Shown: positions 1 through 6,600, counted from the stretch's first letter. The stretch: 7,032 nt of DNA from Gemmatimonadaceae bacterium (GCA_017881545.1 JADGQU010000116.1:1-7032); one strand, 5' to 3'. Notes: generated from the letters alone by a model not told the origin. Numbers and translations: made by a program.

Positions 1-302
1 GACGGGTACAGCGCGTCGGCGGCCGGACGCACCTGCAGAATCACGGCATTCAATCGGAGAGCTACTGCACGATCGAGCATTCCCAGCAGCTCGTCCTTCT
101 GTTCCTGCGTAGAAAGCCCGGGCTGCGATGGCCAGTCGATGTTTTCCACCGACGCAATCCACACTCCTCTGAATTCCCGACGAATCGGTGGGGGTTGAGT
201 CAGGTTTTGTACAGCGCCTGGCTGTGATTGTCCGCACGCGGTGTCGAAACCGGCGAGCACGAAAAATGAAAGGACGAGCGCACAGACTTTGTTCTTTGTC
301 AT
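1..302 (-). CDS. GHL10/DUF187 family glycosyl-hydrolase-like protein, 5' part only
   Basis: The gene starts with ATG at 302-300 and runs off the left edge, leaving 100 codons. The N-terminus MTKNK is followed by a hydrophobic run (about residues 6-19), which is a signal peptide, so the protein is exported. Cys23 follows in the context DTAC, which is a poor lipobox, so lipoprotein status is doubtful. Residues from about 42 onward, starting REFRGVWIASVENIDWP and continuing through LRLNAVILQVRPAADALYPS, match the start of the TIM-barrel domain of the GHL10 family (YngK/DigH-like). Members act on, or are suspected to act on, cell-envelope glycans such as denuded peptidoglycan; the substrate here is not shown. 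The catalytic part lies outside the window. The gene is divergent from the aldehyde dehydrogenase. No strong Shine-Dalgarno sequence precedes the ATG. Family assignment is firm and function tentative. Confidence 0.88.
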   Translation of the reverse strand, partial: MTKNKVCALVLSFFVLAGFDTACGQSQPGAVQNLTQPPPIRREFRGVWIASVENIDWPSQPGLSTQEQKDELLGMLDRAVALRLNAVILQVRPAADALYP

Positions 303-332
303 AGACAACAATGTAAATCAGAGCCGTTGATC
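303..332. promoter_or_regulatory. 30-bp divergent intergenic region between the GHL10 and dehydrogenase genes
   Basis: Two divergent genes start on either side of this 30-bp AT-richer stretch. It is too short to hold two complete separated promoters and leaders. Either the promoters extend into the opposing coding regions, or at least one transcript has almost no leader. On the plus side, CAGAG at 319-323 lies nine bases before the ATG and is a weak ribosome-binding candidate. No convincing -35/-10 pair could be named. Confidence 0.35.
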
Positions 333-1730
333 ATGAGCATCGCGACCATTAACCCGGCGACCGGAAAAACTGTCCGCACTTTCGAGCCACTCTCCGCGGC
401 GAAAGTGAGCGAGGCACTTGACCGAGGCGCCGCCGCCTATCGCGAGCACCGGCGCACATCCTTCGCCGATCGCGCGAGCCGCATGCGGAAGGCCGCCACA
501 ATACTGGTCGCGGAATCGCGCCAGCTTGGGCAGCTGATGACGCTCGAGATGGGAAAGCCCATCAAGGCTGGTGTCGCCGAAGCCGAGAAGTGCGCGACAG
601 CGTGCAGCTACTACGCGGACAATGCGGAGCGGTTTCTTGCTGATCGCCCCGTCGAAATGGAAGGCGGCAAGAGCTGGGTCGCCTTTCAGCCCCTCGGCGT
701 CGTGCTCGCAATCATGCCCTGGAATTTTCCGTTCTGGCAGGTGTTTCGTTTTGCGGCACCAGCGCTAATGGCCGGCAACGTCGGTGTCCTCAAGCACGCG
801 TCGAACGTCCCGCAGTGCGCCCTGGCCATCGAAGAGATTTTTCGCCGCGCCGGGTTCGCCGATGGCGTTTTTCAGACCCTGCTGATCGGATCCGAGATGG
901 TCGAGGGAATCATCGCCGACAATCGCATCACCGCGGTCACGCTCACCGGCAGCGAAGGAGCTGGCCGATCCGTCGCGAGTGCCGCCGGCAAGAATCTCAA
1001 GAAGTCGGTCGTCGAGCTCGGTGGCAGCGACCCGTTCGTCGTAATGCCGAGCGCCGATCTCGACAGTGCGGTCTCGACCGCGGTGACGGCCCGGATGATC
1101 AACAACGGCCAATCGTGCATCGCCGCCAAGAGATTCATCATCCACGAGAAGATCTACGACAAATTCCTCAAGAAATTCGTCGCTGGCGTTTCAGCGTTGC
1201 GGATCGGAGACCCGATGGACGAGATGACCGAGCTCGGACCCCAGGCGACGGCAGCGATTCGCGACCAGCTCGATGAGCAGGTAAAGGCATCGGTCGCCGC
1301 CGGTGCCAAGGTTGCCACAGGCGGAAAGAAGCTTGATCGCGAGGGATACTTCTACGCGCCGACCGTTCTTACCGACATTCCAGCCAATGCGCCCGCGGCG
1401 CGCGAAGAGCTGTTCGGGCCGGTTGCATCCGTGTTCAAGGCCAAGGATCTCGCCGATGCGATCCGCATCGCCAACGGGACGACGTTTGGTCTGGGCGCGT
1501 CGGCGTGGACTCGCGACGACGCCGAGCGGAATCAGCTCATCGCCGAGATCGAGTCGGGACTTCTTTTTATCAATGGCATGGTCGTATCTGATACGCGGCT
1601 GCCATTTGGCGGCGTCAAGAATTCAGGATTCGGCCGCGAGCTCGGGGAGTTCGGCATCCACGAATTCGTCAACACCAAGAGCGTCCGCGTGATGGAGACC
1701 CAGAAAGAGAAGAAGACCGCGACAGAGTGA
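333..1730 (+). CDS. NAD(P)-dependent succinate-semialdehyde dehydrogenase, GabD1/Sad type
   Basis: This 465-residue aldehyde dehydrogenase would oxidise succinic semialdehyde, or a related short aldehyde, to the acid in the cytoplasm. All key elements are present: PWNFPFW (Pro129-Trp135, catalytic-pocket Asn131), LKHASN in the cofactor-binding region, LTGS at 204-207, ELGGSDPF with the general base Glu228, NNGQSC with the nucleophile Cys262, EELFGP at 358-363, and the C-terminal LPFGGVKNSGFGREL segment. ELGGSDPF together with QSCIAAKRF is typical of the short GabD1/Sad subgroup (E. coli Sad is about 462 residues), so the protein is full length. ATG 333 is preferred; an in-frame TTG at 327 would add only two residues. 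The gene converges on the symporter gene, 32 bp away. No GABA transaminase or other GABA gene lies in the window, so the physiological substrate is inferred from the family alone. Confidence 0.93.
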   Translation: MSIATINPATGKTVRTFEPLSAAKVSEALDRGAAAYREHRRTSFADRASRMRKAATILVAESRQLGQLMTLEMGKPIKAGVAEAEKCATACSYYADNAERFLADRPVEMEGGKSWVAFQPLGVVLAIMPWNFPFWQVFRFAAPALMAGNVGVLKHASNVPQCALAIEEIFRRAGFADGVFQTLLIGSEMVEGIIADNRITAVTLTGSEGAGRSVASAAGKNLKKSVVELGGSDPFVVMPSADLDSAVSTAVTARMINNGQSCIAAKRFIIHEKIYDKFLKKFVAGVSALRIGDPMDEMTELGPQATAAIRDQLDEQVKASVAAGAKVATGGKKLDREGYFYAPTVLTDIPANAPAAREELFGPVASVFKAKDLADAIRIANGTTFGLGASAWTRDDAERNQLIAEIESGLLFINGMVVSDTRLPFGGVKNSGFGRELGEFGIHEFVNTKSVRVMETQKEKKTATE

Positions 1731-1763
1731 GAGGCGCTTCGGCCACCGCGTTTATCTCGCTCT
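1724..1763. terminator. Possible bidirectional hairpin between convergent genes
   Basis: Bases 1724-1732 (AGAGTGAGA) can pair with 1755-1763 (TCTCGCTCT), giving nine pairs including one G-T wobble, around a GC-rich loop containing CTTCGG. The stem overlaps the dehydrogenase stop codon and reaches the first base of the symporter stop codon. No T-tract follows on either strand, so it is not a canonical intrinsic terminator. Position rather than sequence quality is the main support. Confidence 0.3.
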
Positions 1764-3283
1764 CAGAGCTCCATCACCAATCTCACATCAGGGTCTAACT
1801 CTGCTGGCGCGTCACGTCGAGTGAGCCACGACACGACGAAGAACACCAGAAACGAAGACACCATTGCGACCGCCGACGCGGTCACACCGGCGGGGAATGT
1901 AAAAGCCTTCCAGTAGGCCGCGGTTTCCAGCGCGAGCGTTACGACGAGCCCCGTTGCAATCGACGCCATTGCTCCGGCACGGGTCGCGCCCTGCCAGTTG
2001 AGCCCCACTGCCAGCGCCGGCACTAGCGTCGAGGCAAACAGACCCCATCCGAAGATCCCGAGGAATGCCACCATCGTCCCCGACCGCTGCGCCGTGATCG
2101 CGGCCGCGATGGCAATTAGAACCGTTACCGTTCTTCCCCATCGCAGCTCATTCTTCACCCGCTTTCCGAAAGCAACCGGCAGGTCGTGCGTGACCACCGC
2201 GGCGCCGATGTTGATGAACGAGTTTGCCGCGCTCATAGTCGCCGCCGCGACACCAGAGAAGACCAGGGCCGCCAGAATTATAGGAGTGACGTTGAGCAGG
2301 AGAGCTGGCGTCGCCTGGTCAGGGCTCGCGAGCGGAGCAAGACGTCCACCGAGGACAAACGCTTTCACGCCCACTCCCACGCCGAAATACAATAGGAGCA
2401 CGAGCACCAGGCCGAGCGTCTTGAGCAGCGGATACCATTTGAGCTGCAACGGATCACGCAGCATGTAGTACTTGTGCACGGCCTGCGGCTGTCCCAGCGA
2501 ACCCATCGAGAAAACGAAGAAGAAGGAAAGCGCGGCGAGTGGAGTGAGCTTCCCCCACGGGCCAAGGAACGCCGCGTCGTGCGCGAGTATCGTGCGCGAG
2601 ATCTCTCCCAGCCCGCCGCCGAATTTCAGCACAAAAAGAAAAACCAGCACCGATGCGAGTGCCATCAGCGTTCCCTGAAAAACATCGTTGTAGATCCCGG
2701 CGAGAATCCCGCCCGATGCGGAATAGGCGAGCGTCACACCCATTCCGATCCAGATCCCCCACCCGAGGCCCACCCCGAAGATGGAATTGATCACCACTCC
2801 CATCGCCAGCGCGTTCGTCGCCATGTATCCCACAATTCCGACCAGAATCGCGATGGCCGAGAGTCCCTGCGCCGCCCGCGACCGATAGCGGGCGCCGATC
2901 GCGTCTGGAATCGTGATCAGTGAGCGGGCTTCGCCCAGGAGCCGCATGCGCTTCGCCAATACCCATGCACCCATAACGTTCGTGACCGCGGCGGGAAGCA
3001 CGATGTACATCGCGCCCAACCCGACGGCGTAGATGAACCCCGGACCGCCGATGAACGCAAAACCGGAAACAGACACCGACACCGACGCCACGGTCAGCGC
3101 GACGAGTCCGATCCCCTTTCCGGCGACGAAGAAGTCTCGCGCGGTCCGCGTCCTCCGCGCCGCCCAGACGCTGATCCCGAGGACCACGGCGAAATAGAGG
3201 ATGCCGACGGCCACGACCGCTGGTCGTGCGGCATTCGGCAAAGCGACCTGTAGAAGCGCGCTCACGCTCGGGGCTGAGATCAT
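1763..3283 (-). CDS. Sodium:solute symporter (SSS/SLC5) family transporter
   Basis: This 506-residue inner-membrane protein has 12-13 predicted hydrophobic segments, the usual SSS size. It would import a small solute driven by a sodium gradient. Family marks are the N-terminal TARDFFVAGKGIG (47-59) after the first helix, SLITIPDAIGARYRSRAAQG (121-140), GGILAGIYNDVFQGTLM (191-207), GQPQAVHKYYMLRD (264-277) and the helix starting AATMSAANSF (347-356). The last segment aligns without gaps to PutP AAVMSTLSCQ, where Ser340 and Thr341 contribute to sodium binding; here they are Ser351 and Ala352. The start is ATG 3283-3281, whose ATGA overlaps the stop of the upstream four-helix gene, with no clear Shine-Dalgarno sequence, so translation is probably coupled. 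It is the last gene of the operon. The substrate cannot be read from sequence; amino acids, carboxylates and sugars all occur in this family. Confidence 0.9.
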   Translation of the reverse strand: MISAPSVSALLQVALPNAARPAVVAVGILYFAVVLGISVWAARRTRTARDFFVAGKGIGLVALTVASVSVSVSGFAFIGGPGFIYAVGLGAMYIVLPAAVTNVMGAWVLAKRMRLLGEARSLITIPDAIGARYRSRAAQGLSAIAILVGIVGYMATNALAMGVVINSIFGVGLGWGIWIGMGVTLAYSASGGILAGIYNDVFQGTLMALASVLVFLFVLKFGGGLGEISRTILAHDAAFLGPWGKLTPLAALSFFFVFSMGSLGQPQAVHKYYMLRDPLQLKWYPLLKTLGLVLVLLLYFGVGVGVKAFVLGGRLAPLASPDQATPALLLNVTPIILAALVFSGVAAATMSAANSFINIGAAVVTHDLPVAFGKRVKNELRWGRTVTVLIAIAAAITAQRSGTMVAFLGIFGWGLFASTLVPALAVGLNWQGATRAGAMASIATGLVVTLALETAAYWKAFTFPAGVTASAVAMVSSFLVFFVVSWLTRRDAPAELDPDVRLVMEL

Positions 3284-3816
3284 CCGGGAGGCCTGTCGCC
3301 CTTCGGCCCGCCCGCCGCGCTCGATTCGGCCGCCCTATTCTCGCGGGCAAGCGCGCGTACGCGCTCTACATCTTCGGCGCTCAGCGTCTGCGTCTCGAAC
3401 GTCAACGCATACGCGATGGGAAGTACTACGATGGGAAGCAAGCCCACTCCGTAAATCACGATCGCCGCCCGGGCTGGAAGTCCGAGCCAGAGCGTGCTGA
3501 GCGGGCCCTCAGTGGCCGGCAGTGCCAGCGCTGCGCCGAAGCCGATCACAAGTACCAGGGCGACAAACGCGAACGGAATCTTGAGCGCCCCTATCCCTCG
3601 GCGTCCGCGCGTAGCGCCGAGGATCATGATCGCCGCAAGGGCAACTGGAATCCCGAGTGCAAGGAGCCACGCTGCCCAAGTGGGTGCTCCTCCGTGACTG
3701 AACGCTGCAGCATATCCTGCCGCGATCGCCGTGATCCCGATGAAGAGCGCAACGAGAGCCGCGCGCCTGGTGGCGTCCTCCGCGACTGGCGCCACTGATT
3801 TGTCTGGATCGGTCAC
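3280..3816 (-). CDS. Unrecognised four-helix membrane protein, probable partner of the symporter
   Basis: I do not recognise this 178-residue protein as a named family. It has four predicted membrane helices (about residues 20-38, 46-67, 80-100 and 117-139). They are followed by a charged, probably amphipathic stretch containing LSAEDVERVRALAREN (145-160) and a Gly/Ala/Pro-rich tail. A distinctive patch, IYGVGLLPIVVLPIAYALTF (121-140), covers the last helix. The start is GTG 3816-3814, 12 bp after the DUF2891 stop, with GTGAG upstream as a moderate ribosome-binding site. Its stop overlaps the symporter start as ATGA. Several SSS transporters are encoded directly behind a small membrane protein (for example YjcH before ActP, or DUF4212 proteins), so a role as accessory subunit is a fair inference. 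It does not show sequence similarity to those that I can see. Real gene: confident. Role: inferred. Confidence 0.78.
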   Translation of the reverse strand: MTDPDKSVAPVAEDATRRAALVALFIGITAIAAGYAAAFSHGGAPTWAAWLLALGIPVALAAIMILGATRGRRGIGALKIPFAFVALVLVIGFGAALALPATEGPLSTLWLGLPARAAIVIYGVGLLPIVVLPIAYALTFETQTLSAEDVERVRALARENRAAESSAAGGPKGDRPPG

Positions 3817-3828
3817 GCGAGTCTCACG

Positions 3829-4842
3829 TCAGAGCAGGGCCAGCAAGGCAAACGTAGCCAGCCAATGCGTTCCCATGTAATCGCCGGCGACATGCGGCAG
3901 GCTCGCGGCGAAATGTGTCTCTGCCGTCTCGAGTGCTACTCCTCGGCGTGCATCGCTCGCGGGCCACGTCGCCGCAATCGAGCGCCAGCACCAGGCGCGG
4001 CTCAGATTCAGCCCGTCCAGGTGAGCGATCTTTCCATCACTGCGATCGCTCACGATGGCAGGCGTGAATAGCGTCGCCGGCTCCCGCACCGCGAGCCTGG
4101 GGAGAAAGCGGTCGAGCCAGCTCGTGAAATCGCTCGTGCTCAGCACCCTGCGCATGCATTCCGCTTCCATCAATGCGGAAGACAGAAAGTCGTCACCACC
4201 AGGCTCCCACGCCTGGCAGTCCGAATCCTTGGCGTACCAGGCGCGTGCTTTCTTGACCAGAACCTTCCGCAGGGTGTCGTTGCCGGCGACCTCCGCGTAC
4301 TCCAGCGCGAGGGTGATCGCGAACGCGCTGTTGTAGTGCGTCCCTACGCGGGTCGGGTACGTCGCCTTGGGGAGAAAATCGAGAAAGCGCTGAGTGAACA
4401 CCTCAGCGAGCGGCGCAATCCCGGCGCTCCACCGTTTGCCGCTCCCGCTCGCGTGTCGGTTCAGCTCGGCCGACAGCATCAGCAGCCATGCCCATCCATA
4501 TGGCCGCTCGAACGTCGCTCGCAACGGTTGTCCCAGATATCTGACTTCTTTTTTCACTTTGGCGGGAGTGAGCTGCGCATCGAATAGCGTTTCGATCTTT
4601 CGGGCCTCGCGCATCTCGGGAAACAACCGGAGTAGAGTGGCGAGCAGCCAGTATCCATGCACCGATGAGTGCCAGTCGAAGCTGCCGAAGAAGACCGGAT
4701 GCAGCTCGCGCGGCGTTTTGACGTCGGAGCGCTTGTTCATCACATGTTCGAGCTTGTTCGGATACTCCTGTGTCAGGTGTGCCAGAGCTACCTGCGCGAA
4801 CTTGCGGGCGAGAGTGGGCGTGAGAGATGTGGAAGCGGGCAT
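3829..4842 (-). CDS. DUF2891 family protein, possible all-helical (alpha/alpha) barrel
   Basis: This 337-residue protein has no signal peptide or membrane helix and is probably cytoplasmic. It matches the DUF2891 family: HPVFFGSFDWHSSVHGYWLL (48-67), FERPYGWAWLL (111-121), RVGTHYNSAF (165-174), CQAWEPGGDDFLSSALMEAE (209-228), HLDGLNLSRAWCWRSIA (274-290) and a C-terminal GDYMGTHWLATFALLAL (320-336). These Trp/His/Asp/Glu-rich patches recur between predicted helices. That layout resembles alpha/alpha-barrel glycan-active or isomerase folds, but no enzyme activity is established and the resemblance is an inference. The ATG at 4842-4840 shares one base with the DUF979 stop (TGATG) and has no Shine-Dalgarno sequence, so reinitiation is likely. 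Length and both ends look complete. It is placed between two transporter modules, so it may process or sense the transported solute. Confidence 0.88.
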   Translation of the reverse strand: MPASTSLTPTLARKFAQVALAHLTQEYPNKLEHVMNKRSDVKTPRELHPVFFGSFDWHSSVHGYWLLATLLRLFPEMREARKIETLFDAQLTPAKVKKEVRYLGQPLRATFERPYGWAWLLMLSAELNRHASGSGKRWSAGIAPLAEVFTQRFLDFLPKATYPTRVGTHYNSAFAITLALEYAEVAGNDTLRKVLVKKARAWYAKDSDCQAWEPGGDDFLSSALMEAECMRRVLSTSDFTSWLDRFLPRLAVREPATLFTPAIVSDRSDGKIAHLDGLNLSRAWCWRSIAATWPASDARRGVALETAETHFAASLPHVAGDYMGTHWLATFALLALL

Positions 4843-5798
4843 CAGCGGCGAAACACGAGAAAGTTCATCAGCAGGATGTTCGCTCCGAGCAGCATGAGGG
4901 CCGTCGGAATCTGGACCTTGATCACGGCATACTCATCCGGGAGCTCGAGCAGCGCGGTTGGGACAATGTTGAAGTTGGCCGCCATCGGAGTCATCAACGT
5001 ACCGCAGAATCCCGACAGCATCCCGATCGCGGCCATGACAGCCGGGTCTCCGCCGAATTTGTGAACGATGAGCGGCAAGCCGATCCCCGCTGTCATCACG
5101 GGGAAGGCGGCGAACGCGTTGCCCATGATCATCGTGAACACGGCCATGCCGACGGCGTACGTCGTTACGACGACAAAAGGGTTGTCGAGCGGAATCCACC
5201 GCTGCGCCAACCCGGAGACGACATTGCCAACGCCTGCGATCGCGAACAGCGCCCCGAGTGCCGCGAGCATTTGAGGGAGCACCGCGGCCCAACCGACCGC
5301 GTCGAGCAACCGGCGCGCTTCCTTGATTGGCGCAAGCAGCGGAGGCCGGAGCATGATCATCCCTGTCGCGAGCGCCACCACTGTTGCGATCGCCAGCGAG
5401 ATCACCGTCACCTGCTTGATGTCCACCAATGGCGCACCGCTGATTGTGATCTTCTTGAACAGCACAGTGCCGAGCACTGTGATGAGCGGAATCGTGAGCG
5501 TCGGAACGAAGAGTCTGTTTCCCCAGCGCTGCGCGCTCGCCTCACGCTCCTCGCGCGTGGCGCTTTCCTGTTTGCCCTGCCCGAGACCCCGGATGCTCGC
5601 GACGAGCACCATCGCGATGACAAGGAAACCGTTAGTGAGATCGGGCAAGCGCGATCCCACGACGAAGGTGATCGCGTAGATCCCCCAGAACGCCGTGTTG
5701 TTGAAGCGTCGCGGGTTGCTCCAGTCGCGCCAATTGACGATGGCGACGCCGCCCATCATCAGGCCGGTGAGCCAATAGATATGCTCGAGAGTAATCAC
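4842..5798 (-). CDS. DUF979 family membrane protein, putative transporter subunit
   Basis: From GTG 5798-5796 this is a 318-residue protein with about nine or ten hydrophobic segments. An upstream ATG at 5903 would add 35 Arg/Ser/Ala-rich residues read from inside the DUF969 gene; it is rejected because the family begins near ITLEHIYWLTGLMMG (2-16) and the GTG overlaps the DUF969 stop as GTGA. The purine-rich AAGAAAAGAAAGC just before it can serve as a weak ribosome-binding site. Family marks are in the C-terminal half: FTMIMGNAFAAFPVMTAGIG (221-240) and LSGFCGTLMTPMAANFNIVP (261-280), followed by TALLELPDEY. The Gly/Pro/Asn-rich breaks there look like solute-binding hairpins. DUF979 and DUF969 proteins are nearly always encoded together and are thought to form one permease. 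No substrate is proven. Confidence 0.88.
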   Translation of the reverse strand: MITLEHIYWLTGLMMGGVAIVNWRDWSNPRRFNNTAFWGIYAITFVVGSRLPDLTNGFLVIAMVLVASIRGLGQGKQESATREEREASAQRWGNRLFVPTLTIPLITVLGTVLFKKITISGAPLVDIKQVTVISLAIATVVALATGMIMLRPPLLAPIKEARRLLDAVGWAAVLPQMLAALGALFAIAGVGNVVSGLAQRWIPLDNPFVVVTTYAVGMAVFTMIMGNAFAAFPVMTAGIGLPLIVHKFGGDPAVMAAIGMLSGFCGTLMTPMAANFNIVPTALLELPDEYAVIKVQIPTALMLLGANILLMNFLVFRR

Positions 5799-6478
5799 GC
5801 TTTCTTTTCTTTTTGAGCCAGCTCCGCGCGCAGCTGACGATCGAGCAGAAGAAGCCGCGTGCAGTGGATGATGAATGCGCAGATCGCGGTTGGGATCGCC
5901 CATATCGCGAGCTGCGTCGGCTCGACGTGAACTCCGTTCTGATCGAGAAAGCCTTTGATCAGCAGAATCGATCCGATCGCGATGAAGATGTCTTCACCGA
6001 AGAAGAGAGCGATGTTGTCGACGGCGGCGGCATTCGCCCGGATCTTGTACCGCACGGACTGCGGCAGCTCGCCGTACTGGTTCTCCGCCGCTCCTTCCGC
6101 CATGGGCGCGATGAGTGGCCGCACCATCTGCGGGTGCCCGCCCAGTGATGTGAGGCCGAGCGCGGCCGTGATCTGGCGGATGGCGAAGTAGGCGAGCAGG
6201 ATGCGCGAGGTCGTCGCGGCGCTTAGTCCGGCGACGACGGCGCGCGCCCGCTCCTTGAGCCCCGCGTGCTCGAGCAAGCCGATCACGGGCAGAACCAGCC
6301 ACACAATCGCCACGTACCGGCTCGTGATGAACGCCTTCCCAAACGCTGCCACCACTTCCAGCGGAGCGAGTCCACTGGCGATACCGGTCGCGATCCCCGC
6401 GACCGTCACCACGAGGAGCGGATTTATCCGAAGGACGAATCCGATGACGACAATGACAATCCCGATGAGACTGAGCAT
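5795..6478 (-). CDS. DUF969 family membrane protein, putative transporter subunit
   Basis: This is a 227-residue inner-membrane protein with about five or six hydrophobic segments (for example 3-17, 20-36, 54-70, 92-110, 160-175 and 188-205). The family signature is strong: GGHPQMVRPLIAPMAEGAAE (113-132), then NIALFFGEDIFIA (155-167). The first element, ahead of a conserved AAENQYGELP stretch, looks like a polar re-entrant or solute-contact loop. The basic tail KEKKA ends in a TGA that overlaps the DUF979 GTG start. ATG 6478-6476 is the most upstream start in this frame, although no good Shine-Dalgarno sequence precedes it. It is the first gene of the operon. From memory, the DUF969/DUF979 pair often lies next to pyroglutamyl peptidase (pcp) or 5-oxoprolinase genes, which hints at pyroglutamate-like substrates. 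Neither gene is in this window. Confidence 0.9.
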   Translation of the reverse strand: MLSLIGIVIVVIGFVLRINPLLVVTVAGIATGIASGLAPLEVVAAFGKAFITSRYVAIVWLVLPVIGLLEHAGLKERARAVVAGLSAATTSRILLAYFAIRQITAALGLTSLGGHPQMVRPLIAPMAEGAAENQYGELPQSVRYKIRANAAAVDNIALFFGEDIFIAIGSILLIKGFLDQNGVHVEPTQLAIWAIPTAICAFIIHCTRLLLLDRQLRAELAQKEKKA

Positions 6479-6600
6479 GGGCGATTGGAAGGAAAGACCT
6501 TCAGTATCGGCGCCAGGTATGGATCGCCGTGCCCAAACTTCGAAATCGGATGTGGAGACTACAAGGGCCTGACCTCAGAAATCGGCCGATGATTCACTCG
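6479..6600 (-). promoter_or_regulatory. 122-bp gap upstream of the DUF969 operon
   Basis: This gap is the only place within the minus-strand cluster large enough for a promoter. It holds a perfect 10-bp palindrome, ATCGGCCGAT (6581-6590), directly after the DUF5916-type stop. It also holds a short direct repeat, GAAATCGG, at 6542-6549 and 6578-6585, 36 bp apart; the second copy runs into the palindrome. No convincing -35/-10 pair and no hairpin with a T-tract were found. These short motifs could be an operator or chance. Confidence 0.35.

Larger units (their letters stand above)
1763..6478 (-). other. Predicted five-gene transport operon
   Basis: Five minus-strand genes lie end to end: DUF969, DUF979, DUF2891, a four-helix membrane protein and an SSS symporter. 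The successive junctions are a 4-bp overlap, a 1-bp overlap, a 12-bp gap and a 4-bp overlap. No hairpin or promoter-sized gap interrupts them. Three of the four internal starts lack a good Shine-Dalgarno sequence and overlap a stop codon, which favours translational coupling. The DUF5916-type gene upstream is on the same strand but 122 bp away, so it may or may not share the transcript. Confidence 0.78.

Noticed and set aside
327..332. TTG start for the aldehyde dehydrogenase
   Set aside because: It adds only two residues (Met-Ile) before an ATG at 333, which is the more usual start.
2454..3350. Open frame of 298 codons on the minus strand, shifted within the symporter gene
   Set aside because: It is Arg/Gly-rich low-complexity translation overlapping the well-supported symporter in another frame.
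3226..3798. Open frame of 190 codons on the plus strand opposite the four-helix gene
   Set aside because: It is a charged, Arg/Ser/Pro-rich antisense shadow. The minus-strand frame gives four clean membrane helices and fits the operon junctions.
4544..4561. Homopolymer run in DUF2891 as a possible programmed frameshift site
   Set aside because: The codons read GTG AAA AAA GAA, which is not a canonical X XXY YYZ slippery heptamer in frame, and the gene continues intact on both sides.
4827..5816. Long open frame (329 codons) on the plus strand opposite DUF979
   Set aside because: Its translation is rich in Arg, His, Asp and Glu with no domain pattern, as expected for the antisense of a GC-rich membrane protein gene. 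The opposite strand has clear DUF979 family sequence.
5799..5903. N-terminal extension of DUF979 from an ATG at 5903
   Set aside because: The extra 35 residues are low-complexity, lie entirely inside DUF969 coding sequence, and precede the natural family start at the GTG that overlaps the DUF969 stop.
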